Shown here one piece after another: positions 17,871 to 25,842 of a DNA stretch of 48,086 nt. Position numbers and translations under genes: made by a program. The stretch is from Terriglobales bacterium (GTDB taxonomy: Bacteria > Acidobacteriota > Terriglobia > Terriglobales > Acidobacteriaceae). The number at the start of each line of letters is the position of its first letter. Position 1 is the stretch's first letter. The notes beneath the pieces were generated by a model. It worked only from the letters and a program-made list of their open reading frames with translations, did not search any database and was not told the DNA's origin. The stretch covers positions 1 to 48,086 of the forward strand of contig DASTZZ010000071.1 in assembly GCA_035764005.1 (NCBI GenBank), written 5' to 3'.

Positions 17871-18752
17871 CTATTCGACGTGCGATTGTGCGTGGCGTCG
17901 CTCTACGAATTCCTTCTGTAATACTCGCTCAACCAGCCGCTCAACCTGCGGCATGAACGGCTCTGGATTTGCAACCGCGAGCTTACCGGTGTGGCCCATT
18001 TGCAGAGCGATCTCGTTCCAGCGCAGCAACGGAGAAGTAAGGGGAATGTGGAGCGACTCGCGTGAAGGTTCTGGCTTCAAGAGATAGACCATCCAGACCA
18101 ATAGCGAGACGTAGTACCCCATCGGCAGTAACTGTGACCCAAGGTGAATCTTACTCACTCGATTCATCAACGTGCTGAACACCAAGAGCTGGCACAAGGC
18201 ATCGAATCCGAATCCCAGCGCGAAACCAAATACCCGATTCTTCATCGAGAGGCCGAGATGCTGGGAACCGACGAACAGGAAGATCAATAACGCACACTGC
18301 ATTAGAGCCACGGTGCGCTCGAAATCGTGGATAGTGAGCGTCAACCAATGGTTGGGCGTACTGGCGACAGATGCCGCATTGCTGATGAACACAACAAAGG
18401 CTATGCACAAAATAGATCCAGCAGCCCACTTGAATACGATCTTCGCTAAATCCTGCAAACCCGCGAATGGCTTGAAGGCGCCGCAGAAAAGCTCATAGAG
18501 CACCGCAATTGCGGCAATGTTCGCCAGCGCAGTCCCGACCCAGTACACAGAAAAATAGGCCCAGGAAGACAAACCAAATTCGCGGTAACAAACTAAGCGA
18601 ATCGCATTCAGGAGTGTGAGAAACAGTAAATAGGAGGCAAGGAATGTGAACTGTTTCAGCAGCTTACGTCGATATAACAGGTAGACACACAACAGCTGCA
18701 GAATCGGAGCTGACGACCATATTAAGACCGCTTGAAGGGTAAGGCCGGACAT
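17871..18752 (-). CDS. Seven-helix integral membrane protein, unknown function
   Basis: 293 residues with about seven hydrophobic helices (roughly 5-25, 35-55, 68-90, 110-132, 148-165, 175-195 and 207-225) and a soluble C-terminal tail of 65 residues that ends in charged helix. No catalytic motif is recognisable. It lies 88 bp downstream of, and on the same strand as, a gene for a 47-residue secreted peptide, so the two may form a peptide-membrane protein unit. The family is known to me only as hypothetical acidobacterial membrane proteins. Confidence 0.72.
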   Translation of the reverse strand: MSGLTLQAVLIWSSAPILQLLCVYLLYRRKLLKQFTFLASYLLFLTLLNAIRLVCYREFGLSSWAYFSVYWVGTALANIAAIAVLYELFCGAFKPFAGLQDLAKIVFKWAAGSILCIAFVVFISNAASVASTPNHWLTLTIHDFERTVALMQCALLIFLFVGSQHLGLSMKNRVFGFALGFGFDALCQLLVFSTLMNRVSKIHLGSQLLPMGYYVSLLVWMVYLLKPEPSRESLHIPLTSPLLRWNEIALQMGHTGKLAVANPEPFMPQVERLVERVLQKEFVERRHAQSHVE

Positions 18753-18840
18753 CGTCGAATCCGTTTCGAGGAGGATATTCCTTCGCCCGGCCTTCTACAA
18801 GCAGAAAAGTTAATGCCGCTCTCAGTGCCTGTTCGGGCGG

Positions 18841-18984
18841 CTAGTTGATAAGGCATCCGCCCGGAGGGCATGCCGGCACTGGGTCTGCGCCAGCCGACGC
18901 TGGCCGATTGTGCGAAACACTCGCCGCAGCGACCGCGGCTCCGAGAATTATGGTTCCGACTAGCATGCGAAACGACTTCTTCAT
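18841..18984 (-). CDS. 47-residue exported peptide with CPPGGC motif
   Basis: MKKSFRMLVGTIILGAAVAA followed by ASVSHNRPASAG is a normal signal peptide. Cleavage at ASA or nearby would release about 16 residues ending PVPACPPGGCLIN, with two Cys able to form a small loop. The ATG is preceded by GGGGG at 7 nt; the longer open frame to 19122 lacks a better start. It is upstream of the membrane protein gene on the same strand. Possible roles are a secreted signal peptide or a small periplasmic protein; nothing in the sequence decides. Confidence 0.6.
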   Translation of the reverse strand: MKKSFRMLVGTIILGAAVAAASVSHNRPASAGADPVPACPPGGCLIN

Positions 18985-19656
18985 GGTGTAACCCCCAATC
19001 AATAAAGCAGTAACCTTCCAAAACATCCTGCTGGTTACCTTATGATGCGACGATACCAACCAAAGGCCGAATTCCCAACAGGTTTTTCGGGGAGAACCTG
19101 CTTTAAAAAGCCGGAAGGGCATGGCCTGCGGTGGTCCTAGGAAGAGGTATTTTCGGGCTTCTTCGATTCGGAAACCGAACTAGCACAGGAACTATGCAGC
19201 TAGGCACCGAGGTCATCGGGCTTCAACTAAGCACTCCATCTACTTGACTCTGCGCGTCAGCGCAGAACCAAGCGAACGTGCCGCATCCATCGAGCAGATA
19301 AGCGTGATTGGACCCCAGTTAAAATCCACAGCAGTGCCGCCGGGATGCCGGGCTGGAAGTTGGTTTGGGACACCAAGCCAAAGATCCGGGGAATACCCCG
19401 TCCTTTGCTGCGGACGCTGAGGACTCGGTCACAAATATAACTTCAGGGCAATGTGGATCTCGCGCCGACCTCCGGCCCGTCGATCCACATTCCCATAATG
19501 GGACTCAGACTATTCACAGTAGGAGCCCGCTGTTTTGTAATCACACAGGTAACTGCAATCTTCATGAACTCTTTCTCCTTAGCGTCCAAGATGTGCAGCG
19601 ATGGTCTCGCGTTGCAGAAAAAGGCATACTTACAGGGCGGCTGAATCTCTCCATGC
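18985..19656. other. 670-bp region without a convincing gene
   Basis: The region lies between the peptide gene and arsR. Short open frames occur (19365-19739, 19453-19644), but none has a good ribosome-binding site, signal peptide or recognisable domain, and they overlap one another. A small stem GCGCGTCAGCGC sits near 19252. I see no tRNA, terminator with a U-tract or repeat array. Confidence 0.45.
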
Positions 19657-20061
19657 TCAACTCACCGAGTCAATTCGCATCGGCGCCGGAGCGCCGAGCA
19701 CCTGCACCAGGCTCTTCGGACCGCAGCAGGCGCGGTTGAGCCGCTCGCAGTCGCGCTGCATCTCAGCGCTGTTCTTCAGCGCGTCCAGTGTGGTGTTGAG
19801 AATCGCGAGGGCATGAGGATCGCGAGGGGCGGTCAGCCGATAGTGCATCCACTTCCCTTGCCGCCGAGCAGCCACCAGCCCTGCTCTCCGCAGGTACGCG
19901 AGATGTCGCGAGATCGTCGGCTGCGGTGCCCCAATCACCTCGATGAAATAGCACACACAGATTTCCTGCTCCGACATCAGATGGATCAGCCGCAACCGTG
20001 TGGGATCAGCAAGCGCCCGGAACAACTGGTCCAGAGAAACCGGCTTCTCGTTTGACTTCAC
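19657..20061 (-). CDS. arsR: ArsR-family metalloregulator
   Basis: 134 residues of winged-helix repressor: LFRALADPTRLRLIHLM (13-29), metal-site helix ICVCYFIEVIG with Cys35 and Cys37, and recognition helix QPTISRHLAYLRRAGLV (47-63). The CVC motif is the As(III) site of the classic ArsR group. Extra Cys105, Cys112 and Cys113 near the C-terminus could supply a third ligand. The start is GTG. It is divergent from arsM, and two operator-like palindromes lie between them, so As(III)-relieved repression of both genes is likely. Confidence 0.93.
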   Translation of the reverse strand: MKSNEKPVSLDQLFRALADPTRLRLIHLMSEQEICVCYFIEVIGAPQPTISRHLAYLRRAGLVAARRQGKWMHYRLTAPRDPHALAILNTTLDALKNSAEMQRDCERLNRACCGPKSLVQVLGAPAPMRIDSVS

Positions 20062-20078
20062 GATTAGCCATTATACAC

Positions 20079-20136
20079 ATTCGCCTTGACGAATATATCG
20101 GGCGGGTGTAGATTCATTGCATTCGCGTATGCGAAT
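20079..20136. promoter_or_regulatory. Paired ArsR operator palindromes in the arsR-arsM spacer
   Basis: ATTCG-CCTTGA-CGAAT (20079-20094) and ATTCGC-GTAT-GCGAAT (20121-20136) are palindromic sites starting 42 bp apart, four helical turns. One is close to arsR and the other 14 bp before arsM, overlapping its likely promoter region. The sequence type fits ArsR-family sites; assignment to this ArsR follows from position. Confidence 0.65.
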
Positions 20137-20149
20137 ATGAGGAGCAGTT

Positions 20150-21001
20150 ATGAACCGAGATGTAAAGCAAGCAGTCCAGGCGAAATACGGCGAGGCTGCG
20201 CGACGCGCCGCGATCGGCGAAGAAAGCGCATGTTGTGGAGCATCGGCGTGCTGTGGCACGGAGATCGATCCGATCACCAAAGATCTCTACGACGACTCGC
20301 AGAAGAACTTGCTTCCCGATGCAGCGATAAGGGCCTCTCTGGGCTGCGGGAACCCAACTGCTTCCGCGGAACTCAAGCCTGGCGAAATCGTGTTGGACCT
20401 CGGCTCCGGAGGAGGAATTGATGTGCTGCTCTCTGCACGCCGCGTTGGTCCGACTGGAAGAGCCTATGGCCTCGACATGACCGACGACATGCTGGCCCTC
20501 GCGCGCGAGAACCAAAAGAAAGCCGGCATAGAGAATGTTGAATTCCTGAAAGGGGAAATCGAAGATATTCCACTTCCCGATTGCTCGGTCGACGTGATCA
20601 TCTCCAACTGCGTCATCAATCTTTCTGCCGACAAAGATCGCGTGCTGCGCGAAGCCTTCCGCGTACTCAAGCCAGGAGGCCGCTTTGCCGTCTCCGACGT
20701 CGTAGTGCGGGGAGACCTTCGCGACGACATCCGCAAAAGCATGCTGCTATGGGTAGGTTGCATCGGCGGCGCGCTCAAGGATGCCGACTACGTCGCCAAG
20801 CTAACCAACGCCGGCTTTGAATCAATTGAGATCGAACCAACTCGCGTTTACAACATCGAACACGCCCGCGCATTTCTGAGCACCGAAGCGATCGATGTGG
20901 ATGGGATTGCCAAAGAAGTGGAAGATAAGTTCATCAGTGCCTTTGTCCGCGCGAAGAAACCGCGGCCTGCACCCTGCTGCTCTTCCGGGTGCTGCCAATG
21001 A
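20150..21001 (+). CDS. arsM: Arsenite S-adenosylmethionine methyltransferase
   Basis: 283 residues. The SAM motif [14 protein letters not shown] is at 81-94. The three conserved As(III)-binding cysteines of ArsM correspond to Cys66 (SLGCGNP), Cys154 (ISNCVINLS) and Cys204 (WVGCIGGAL). An N-terminal CCGASACCG (28-36) and a C-terminal CCSSGCC tail add eight more cysteines. The enzyme methylates As(III) to methylated arsenicals in the cytoplasm. AGGAG lies 5 nt before the ATG. It is controlled from the shared ars spacer. No efflux gene (arsB/acr3) is present in the window, so methylation may be the local detoxification route. Confidence 0.96.
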   Translation: MNRDVKQAVQAKYGEAARRAAIGEESACCGASACCGTEIDPITKDLYDDSQKNLLPDAAIRASLGCGNPTASAELKPGEIVLDLGSGGGIDVLLSARRVGPTGRAYGLDMTDDMLALARENQKKAGIENVEFLKGEIEDIPLPDCSVDVIISNCVINLSADKDRVLREAFRVLKPGGRFAVSDVVVRGDLRDDIRKSMLLWVGCIGGALKDADYVAKLTNAGFESIEIEPTRVYNIEHARAFLSTEAIDVDGIAKEVEDKFISAFVRAKKPRPAPCCSSGCCQ

Positions 21002-21073
21002 CGAGGTGCTGCCAAAGCGATCGCATATTCCCGTCTTTGCATTAATCGTATAAATTATCCAACGACAGCCAGA

Positions 21074-21155
21074 GCTAACACGAATATCGCGAAAATAAAG
21101 ATCAAGGTCACGGAGCTTCGTGAACTTCGTCAACCTTCGTGCCTTTCGTGTTAAC
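21074..21155. repeat. Imperfect inverted repeat with a CTTCGTGNN nonamer array
   Basis: The right half (21116-21151) is four 9-nt words of the form CTTCGTGAA. The left half starts AACACGAA and ends GGTCACGGAG, which is roughly complementary. It is a degenerate example of the word-array palindromes seen between ribosomal genes, here between arsM and the Tat-protein gene. Confidence 0.55.
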
Positions 21156-21216
21156 TCCCGCCTTTTAACTGCGGTCACATCATGATCCGCAGAAACTCTG
21201 TCGCTGGATAGACAAT

Positions 21217-22761
21217 ATGGACGAATCATCCAATAAAGCCCCGGAACCCTCGCGCCGCAACTTCCTGAAAGCCCTTACTGCGCTGCCGGTCCTCTCAAAG
21301 GCCGGTGTGAGGACCTGGGTTGACGCGGCCACCGATGCCGCCAAGCAACAACCTGCCAATCTATCGCTGAACGGCGGAAAGCGCTTTGTCGCTATCCAAG
21401 TGGGAGCAAGATCGTTCGTCGATGAAGGTGTCGATCAGGTTCTCGATACCTTTCAGCAGAAGGCCGGCGTCAACGTCGTCATGCCCGCTGTCTTCACCTA
21501 CGGACGCGGTCTCTCCGGACGGCAGATTCCCGGCCAGCCGCTGCCCGATCATGGTGTGCATGCGGACGACGAAATCCATGGCGGCAGTTATTCAAAAATG
21601 TATCCCGAGTTTGCTTCGAAGTCAGTGATCAAAGATGTGCGCGCGCCTGAACTGGGCGACTTCGACATTCTCGCCGACGTGATCCCAAAAGCCAAAGCGC
21701 GCGGGATGCAGACGTACTGCCTCTTCGAAGAAGCCTACAATCCGCGCCTGATGCCGGCCTTCGAGCAGATTGCCGAAATCGATCTCGAAGGGCGTCCCGG
21801 CGGCAGCACCTGCCTGAATAATCCGAATGCGCGCAGTTTTCTCGTCGCGCTGGTTGAAACCTGGTTTCGCCACAACGATCTCGACGGCATGATGTGGGAA
21901 TCCGAGCGCCAGGGGCCGTTCAACAACACCATCGGTGCGCATTTTGGGAACTTTAACGGCAATTCAAGGATCTACTGCTTCTGCAAGTACTGCGTCAGCA
22001 AAGCGACGGACCAAGGTATTAAGGTTGAGCGCGCGCGGGCGGGCTACACGGCGCTCCATCAGTGGGTGAAGCAGGTCACGCAGCCCAGTGCGAACGCTGC
22101 GGCGGGTGATTTTGTGTCGTTGTGGCGAGTGTTGCTCGACTATCCCGAGATCCTGGAATGGCACAGGTTCTGGTTCCGCAGCCAGGAAGAAGTGTATGAA
22201 CTGCTGCGTCAGGCGGTGAAGGCGATCAATCCCAAGGCTCAGGTCGGATGGCACATCATGCACCTGGTGACGATGAGCCCGTTTTATCAGGCCGATCAGG
22301 ATTATGCGCGCATTGCCAAGGTCTCCGATTTTCTCAAACCTTGCCCTTACAACAACTGTGCCGGGCCGCGCTTTGCGCACTATATCCGCAATGTAAATTC
22401 AACCGTCTTCCGCGACCTGACTGGCGACGAGGTTCTGGAACTGCACTATCGTCTGCTCGGATACCAGCACGAAGCCAGCCTGGAAGCTTTGCCCACTTCG
22501 GGAATGTCAGCCGAATATGTCGCGCGCGAAACCCGCCGCGCACTCGCGGAAGTAAATGGCGCGATTCCGATTTACCCCGGCATCGATATCGATATTCCTA
22601 CGGGTCTGAAGGAGAAGCGCACGCAGCCCGCCGACGTGAAAGCCGCGGTACTCGCCGCTTTTCGCGCAGGAGCCCCTGGAGTCGTCCTCTCGCGCAAGTA
22701 CGCTGAGATGAAGCTGACCAATCTGGCCGGAGCAGGAGATGCTCTAAGAGAGTTGGCTTGA
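21217..22761 (+). CDS. Tat-exported TIM-barrel-like protein, putative glycoside hydrolase-like
   Basis: 514 residues with a twin-arginine signal (PSRRNFLKALTALPVLSKAG, RR at 13-14). The rest reads like an alpha/beta barrel of the glycoside-hydrolase superfamily: LDTFQQKAGVNVVMPAVFTYG, KARGMQTYCLFEEAY, DLDGMMWESERQGPF (possible acidic catalytic loop), and INPKAQVGWHIMHLV. A short Cys cluster (YCFCKYC, about 248-254) may bind metal or form disulfides. Folding before export via Tat would fit a cofactor or metal. The exact family and substrate are not recognised. No polysaccharide-use genes are adjacent. Confidence 0.65.
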   Translation: MDESSNKAPEPSRRNFLKALTALPVLSKAGVRTWVDAATDAAKQQPANLSLNGGKRFVAIQVGARSFVDEGVDQVLDTFQQKAGVNVVMPAVFTYGRGLSGRQIPGQPLPDHGVHADDEIHGGSYSKMYPEFASKSVIKDVRAPELGDFDILADVIPKAKARGMQTYCLFEEAYNPRLMPAFEQIAEIDLEGRPGGSTCLNNPNARSFLVALVETWFRHNDLDGMMWESERQGPFNNTIGAHFGNFNGNSRIYCFCKYCVSKATDQGIKVERARAGYTALHQWVKQVTQPSANAAAGDFVSLWRVLLDYPEILEWHRFWFRSQEEVYELLRQAVKAINPKAQVGWHIMHLVTMSPFYQADQDYARIAKVSDFLKPCPYNNCAGPRFAHYIRNVNSTVFRDLTGDEVLELHYRLLGYQHEASLEALPTSGMSAEYVARETRRALAEVNGAIPIYPGIDIDIPTGLKEKRTQPADVKAAVLAAFRAGAPGVVLSRKYAEMKLTNLAGAGDALRELA

Positions 22762-22859
22762 GTAACCGATGCTGTTTCGTGGAAGCCGCGACATCGTTGT
22801 GAGAAAGGGATGCCGCCTATGGTGAGCGAAGTCAAGCGATCGTCTGTTTTACATTTGTT

Positions 22860-22922
22860 GCTGCCGCCGGAGCCCCCGGAAGCCGGTAGCCGGCAGCTTC
22901 TCTACCTAGCAGCTCCGGAGCT
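22860..22922. repeat. GC-rich palindromes of the AGCCGG/AGCT word type
   Basis: GCTGCCG (22860-22866) pairs with CGGCAGC (22891-22897) around AGCCGG-like words. A perfect 12-bp palindrome AGCTCCGGAGCT follows at 22911-22922. The words resemble the CCAGCTN arrays in the ribosomal spacers. The element lies between the Tat-protein gene and the F420-reductase-like gene and could act on either transcript. Confidence 0.5.
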
Positions 22923-22973
22923 TAGCGGCTTGTTCTAATCTACTAAGCTAGAGATCGATCACGAGGAAAGCTT

Positions 22974-23654
22974 ATGAACATCGGCATTATTGGAGCAGGA
23001 CACATCGGCGGCACGCTGACGCGGCGCTTCAGCGCGCTCGGACATAAAGTCTTTGTGGCGAATTCAAGAGGTCCGGAAACTCTCAAGGACTTGGCGGCGG
23101 AGACTGGCGCAACTCCTGTCACGGTCGAAGAGGCAGCTCACAGCGGCGAGGTCATCGTTGTGACCATCCCGATGAAGAACATTCCTGAACTGCCGCGCGA
23201 TTTGTTCCAAGGCGTTCCCGAAAATGTTGTGGTCATCGACACCAACAATTATTACCCGCAACAGCGCGACGGCCGTATCGATGCGATCGAGAACGGCATG
23301 GTCGAGAGCCGCTGGGTCGAACAGCAGTTGGGCCGACCGGTAGTGAAAGCCTTCAACAATATCTACGCCGATCACCTGTTGAGAAAAGGCCAACCCGCAG
23401 GAAGCGCAGGTCGCATCGCGTTGCCGGTGTCGGGGGATGATCGGAGAACGAAAGAGATTGTCTTCAAACTCGTCGATGAGCTGGGCTTCGATCCTGTCGA
23501 CAACGATGGCCTGGACCAATCATGGCGTCAGCAGCCCGCGACTCCCGTTTATGCGACTGACCACGACGCCGAAGGCGTGCGCCAAGCGCTTTCGGAAGCC
23601 AGCAGGGAGCGAACACCCGAGTTCAGATCGAAGTCTGGAAGCCAGGCCGCCTGA
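22974..23654 (+). CDS. NAD(P)/F420-type oxidoreductase (COG2085-like)
   Basis: 226 residues with an N-terminal Rossmann motif GIIGAGHIGGTLTRRF (4-19), NSRGPETL after the second strand (which suggests NADP), and VVVIDTNNYYPQQRDGR and VVKAFNNIYADHLL as in F420-dependent NADP reductase-like proteins and STEAP-related dinucleotide-binding proteins. The ATG is preceded by GAGGAAAG. It is a stand-alone gene. The family fits reduction of F420 or an unidentified flavin-like cofactor, but the true substrate is unknown. Confidence 0.8.
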   Translation: MNIGIIGAGHIGGTLTRRFSALGHKVFVANSRGPETLKDLAAETGATPVTVEEAAHSGEVIVVTIPMKNIPELPRDLFQGVPENVVVIDTNNYYPQQRDGRIDAIENGMVESRWVEQQLGRPVVKAFNNIYADHLLRKGQPAGSAGRIALPVSGDDRRTKEIVFKLVDELGFDPVDNDGLDQSWRQQPATPVYATDHDAEGVRQALSEASRERTPEFRSKSGSQAA

Positions 23655-23703
23655 GAAGCAGCGTTGCGCAGGAGCCTACAAGTGGAGTGCGCGCTGCATT
23701 GGT

Positions 23704-23801
23704 AGGAGCGCGCGGATTTATCCGCGGGTGAGGCTTTAGCCTCGTCTTATGAGGTGGGAGCTCACGGATTTATCCGTGGACGATGCTTTAACGTCGCCTT
23801 A
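23704..23801. repeat. Tandem 45-bp double-hairpin units (period 53 bp)
   Basis: Two copies (23704-23748 and 23757-23801) each contain two stems with TTTA-type loops. In copy 1 CGCGGA-TTTA-TCCGCG and GAGGC-TTTA-GCCTC; in copy 2 CACGGA-TTTA-TCCGTG and GACG-ATGCTTTAA-CGTC. Differences between copies change both sides of the stem, keeping it paired. It lies directly downstream of the F420-reductase-like gene, facing a minus-strand gene. No U-tract is present. Confidence 0.8.
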
Positions 23802-23852
23802 AATGCAGCGAAAAATCTTTGGGACTTAGCCGCGGGCTCGGTTTCCCTTAGC

Positions 23853-24296
23853 TTATACGAAGAGCGCCGGTCGGTTTTGCAGTCGCACGCGGGCTGCTTT
23901 GAGCCTTTCAATCATTTCTTCCACGCGCTTCGATTGCCGCCTGCAACCGTCGTACGCCGCCCGTGCTCTCTCGCAACTGAGTTTTGCGTTAGCTGCAACC
24001 GCCAGCCATTCTCGTCGCTCCCGACCTTGGTCTGCTGTTGATGCGTGCGGCGCCACAACGATGGGCCCAATAACAGCCATTGGCTTGCCCAACCATTCAT
24101 CGACCTCGTCGGAAAACGCAAGCACCGCGCTTCGACTTCTTCCCGCCGGCCGGTGGATAGGGAAGCCAAGCTGAACTTCGTATCGCTGAAGCGTACGCAC
24201 ACCTCTGCCTGTGTAGCTGGCGATGTCTTTCCAGGAATGCAGCACTTTGCGTTGAGTGACAGATTTCGGCGTAAATACACTGGTAGTATTCGGCAT
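23853..24296 (-). CDS. Excisionase/MerR-like helix-turn-helix protein
   Basis: 147 residues from ATG 24296, which has AAGGG 8 nt upstream (the earlier GTG at 24326 lacks this). Residues 18-72 (VLHSWKDIASYTGRGVRTLQ then RYEVQLGFPIHR) form a HTH of the excisionase/MerR kind, common as an N-terminal module in acidobacterial proteins. The C-terminal 45 residues are a charged helix, perhaps coiled-coil. It may be a DNA-binding regulator; targets unknown. It is not adjacent to an integrase, so a role as an excisionase is not supported. Confidence 0.65.
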   Translation of the reverse strand: MPNTTSVFTPKSVTQRKVLHSWKDIASYTGRGVRTLQRYEVQLGFPIHRPAGRSRSAVLAFSDEVDEWLGKPMAVIGPIVVAPHASTADQGRERREWLAVAANAKLSCERARAAYDGCRRQSKRVEEMIERLKAARVRLQNRPALFV

Positions 24297-24656
24297 TCTG
24301 CGCGCCCTTCTCTCTGCGCAGAACACCGTCGCCTATGCAGGCGGAATAGTGCGTAGGGGATTTACAACATGCGATGAGATGCTGCCCTGGTGTGGCGGGA
24401 TGTGCCCGCGACTCAGTGCGGCGGATCTTAACGGGAGCACCGAGCCTGCCAAGCCACGAAGCCCCCGAGCTGCGGAGCGGACAAAGCAGACACCGCTGGC
24501 GCATCCGTGTGATCCGTGCCGTCCGTGCAGTCCATGTCGTGTTTTGCTTTCGTTGTTGCTCGCGGAAGCTGTTAGCTGAAAGCCGAAAGCAAATAACCGG
24601 CATCCAAACTTGCAGTGCTTTGCCGTGGATATAAGAAGAGTGCTGGGCCGAGTCCA
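24297..24656. other. Gene-free region with a nonamer word array
   Basis: 360 bp between two divergent genes. At 24503-24538 there are four successive 9-nt words (ATCCGTGTG, ATCCGTGCC, GTCCGTGCA, GTCCATGTC). Further right, near 24565-24590, AGCTGTTAGCTGAAAGCC words resemble the AGCT/CCGAAAGC families of the ribosomal spacers. Nothing else was found. Confidence 0.55.
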
Positions 24657-24908
24657 ATGGATCAACAAGAAGTAACGGCGGATTTCCTGAAAAACGAATT
24701 GCAAACCGGCATCACCTTTGCCGACCTTGCCCTGAGCGCCCGGCATAACGACCGCCGTGAGCGGAACAAAGCCAATGCGCGCAAGGCTTACGACACCGCG
24801 CTCCGGTTCATGAGCACTGATTCGCCGACTCCCAACATCACCGCCGAGTTGAAGGATCGTCTCGAACATTTGCGCGACCAGCTCAAGCAGCTGGGAGAAA
24901 GTATTTGA
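24657..24908 (+). CDS. Small helical protein, unknown function
   Basis: 83 residues from the ATG at 24657; the upstream extension to 24615 has no homology-like character. Predicted all-helical: FADLALSARHNDRRERNKAN, then ARKAYDTALRFM, then a C-terminal ELKDRLEHLRDQLKQLGESI helix, together like a single TPR-type or MIT-type bundle. The ribosome-binding site is weak. I know similar short proteins only as conserved hypotheticals in acidobacteria. Confidence 0.6.
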   Translation: MDQQEVTADFLKNELQTGITFADLALSARHNDRRERNKANARKAYDTALRFMSTDSPTPNITAELKDRLEHLRDQLKQLGESI

Positions 24909-25064
24909 GCCATTTCCAAGGCCGGTGGAAGCCCACGGATTGGGTTTCGGAAACCTACGCATTTACTCAGGCGAGCAATCCTGAAAAGAACTCCAAGGAG
25001 CTACCGCTTGCTGCCGTGATCGCCTCATAGAGGTCTATACTTCCCATCAATCGAGGAGGCAGCG

Positions 25065-25601
25065 ATGGGACAACGAGTTTTTGTGGCGGGGCGAAGTCTC
25101 ATCTACATCTGCGGATTCATGTTGGTATGGCTCTGGTTGATTCCGCGTTGGATCGGTCTGCATACATCGCTGCAGTTAGCTTCGGTGAGCGCTTTACGCT
25201 GGCTCGGATTGATCCCACTTTCTCTCGGCGCTGCCATTGCAGTCTCATGCTTCATACACTTCGTAAGCAGTGGGCGAGGAACACCTGCTCCGTTCGACGC
25301 TCCGCGTCGGCTGGTCGTGAGTGGACCCTATCGCTATGTCCGAAATCCGATGTATGTGGGGAGTGGCTTGTTTCTCGCAAGCTGCGCGATTCTGTTTTCG
25401 GAATTTTCGGCCGTTCTATTGTGGTACGCACTCGCGATCTCGGTTGGAGTGAATTTGTTCATCCTGTTGTATGAAGAACCAACGCTGCGCAGGAAGTTTG
25501 GCGGTGACTACCGCGAATATTCTCGCAATGTACGCAGGTGGGTTCCACGTTTGCGACCATGGCAGCTGGAATCTTCGCGCTCGGTTGCTGCTGGAACTTA
25601 A
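25065..25601 (+). CDS. Isoprenylcysteine carboxyl methyltransferase-like membrane protein
   Basis: 178 residues with four or five membrane helices and the family signature GPYRYVRNPMYVG (87-99), followed near 137-165 by YEEPTLRRKFGGDYREYSRN and RRWVPR. These form the SAM pocket of ICMT/PEMT-type enzymes. The ATG is preceded by AGGAGG at 5 nt. Bacterial members methylate unknown lipid or small-molecule substrates. It converges on the ribosomal cluster, and the spacer carries a repeat and a terminator. Confidence 0.85.
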   Translation: MGQRVFVAGRSLIYICGFMLVWLWLIPRWIGLHTSLQLASVSALRWLGLIPLSLGAAIAVSCFIHFVSSGRGTPAPFDAPRRLVVSGPYRYVRNPMYVGSGLFLASCAILFSEFSAVLLWYALAISVGVNLFILLYEEPTLRRKFGGDYREYSRNVRRWVPRLRPWQLESSRSVAAGT

Positions 25602-25614
25602 CTCAATTGTCAAA

Positions 25615-25752
25615 GATTGAACACAGAGGACAGAGGATTTCTTGTATGCTTCACAGCTCGACGTCGCCTCAGGGTTCTACACTCACTGCTGGTTACAAAA
25701 TTCCGAGAATCCAGCATTCCTCCGTGTTCCTCCATGCCATCCGTATTCAATC
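25615..25752. repeat. Inverted repeat of the GAACACNGAGG family
   Basis: The left arm GATTGAACACAGAGGACAGA (25615-25634) is matched by the reverse complement of 25718-25752, which reads as GATTGAATACGGATGGCATG and continues with words of the GGAGGAACACGG type. The same words form the perfect 24-bp arms in the rpsD-rpoA spacer. The arms are about 80 nt apart, in the convergent spacer between the ICMT-like gene and rplQ. Confidence 0.6.
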
Positions 25753-25793
25753 CCGCCGAACACCCGGCCGAGGCCGGGCCGGCTCCACCGAAC

Positions 25794-25822
25794 AAAAAAG
25801 CGCGGAATAAATCCGCGCTTTT
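25794..25822 (-). terminator. Terminator of the ribosomal gene cluster
   Basis: The 7-bp stem GCGCGGA/TCCGCGC (25800-25818) has a 5-nt loop; on the minus strand TTTTTT follows, and on the plus strand TTTT, so it can work in both directions between the convergent ICMT-like gene and rplQ. It starts about 20 nt after the rplQ stop. A second stem CCCGGCC/GGCCGGG lies at 25763-25778. The loop region (GGATTTATTCC) resembles the 23704 hairpins. Confidence 0.85.
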
Positions 25823-25842
25823 GAAATGAAATAAACTGAAGC

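Noticed and set aside
19365-19739. Possible gene in the spacer before arsR
   Set aside because: No Shine-Dalgarno, no hydrophobic or domain signal, overlaps the arsR gene end, and competing frames are equally open.
25615-25752. Insertion sequence or MITE with terminal inverted repeats
   Set aside because: Arms are word arrays rather than unique terminal repeats, no target-site duplication was seen, and related elements do not share their internal sequence.
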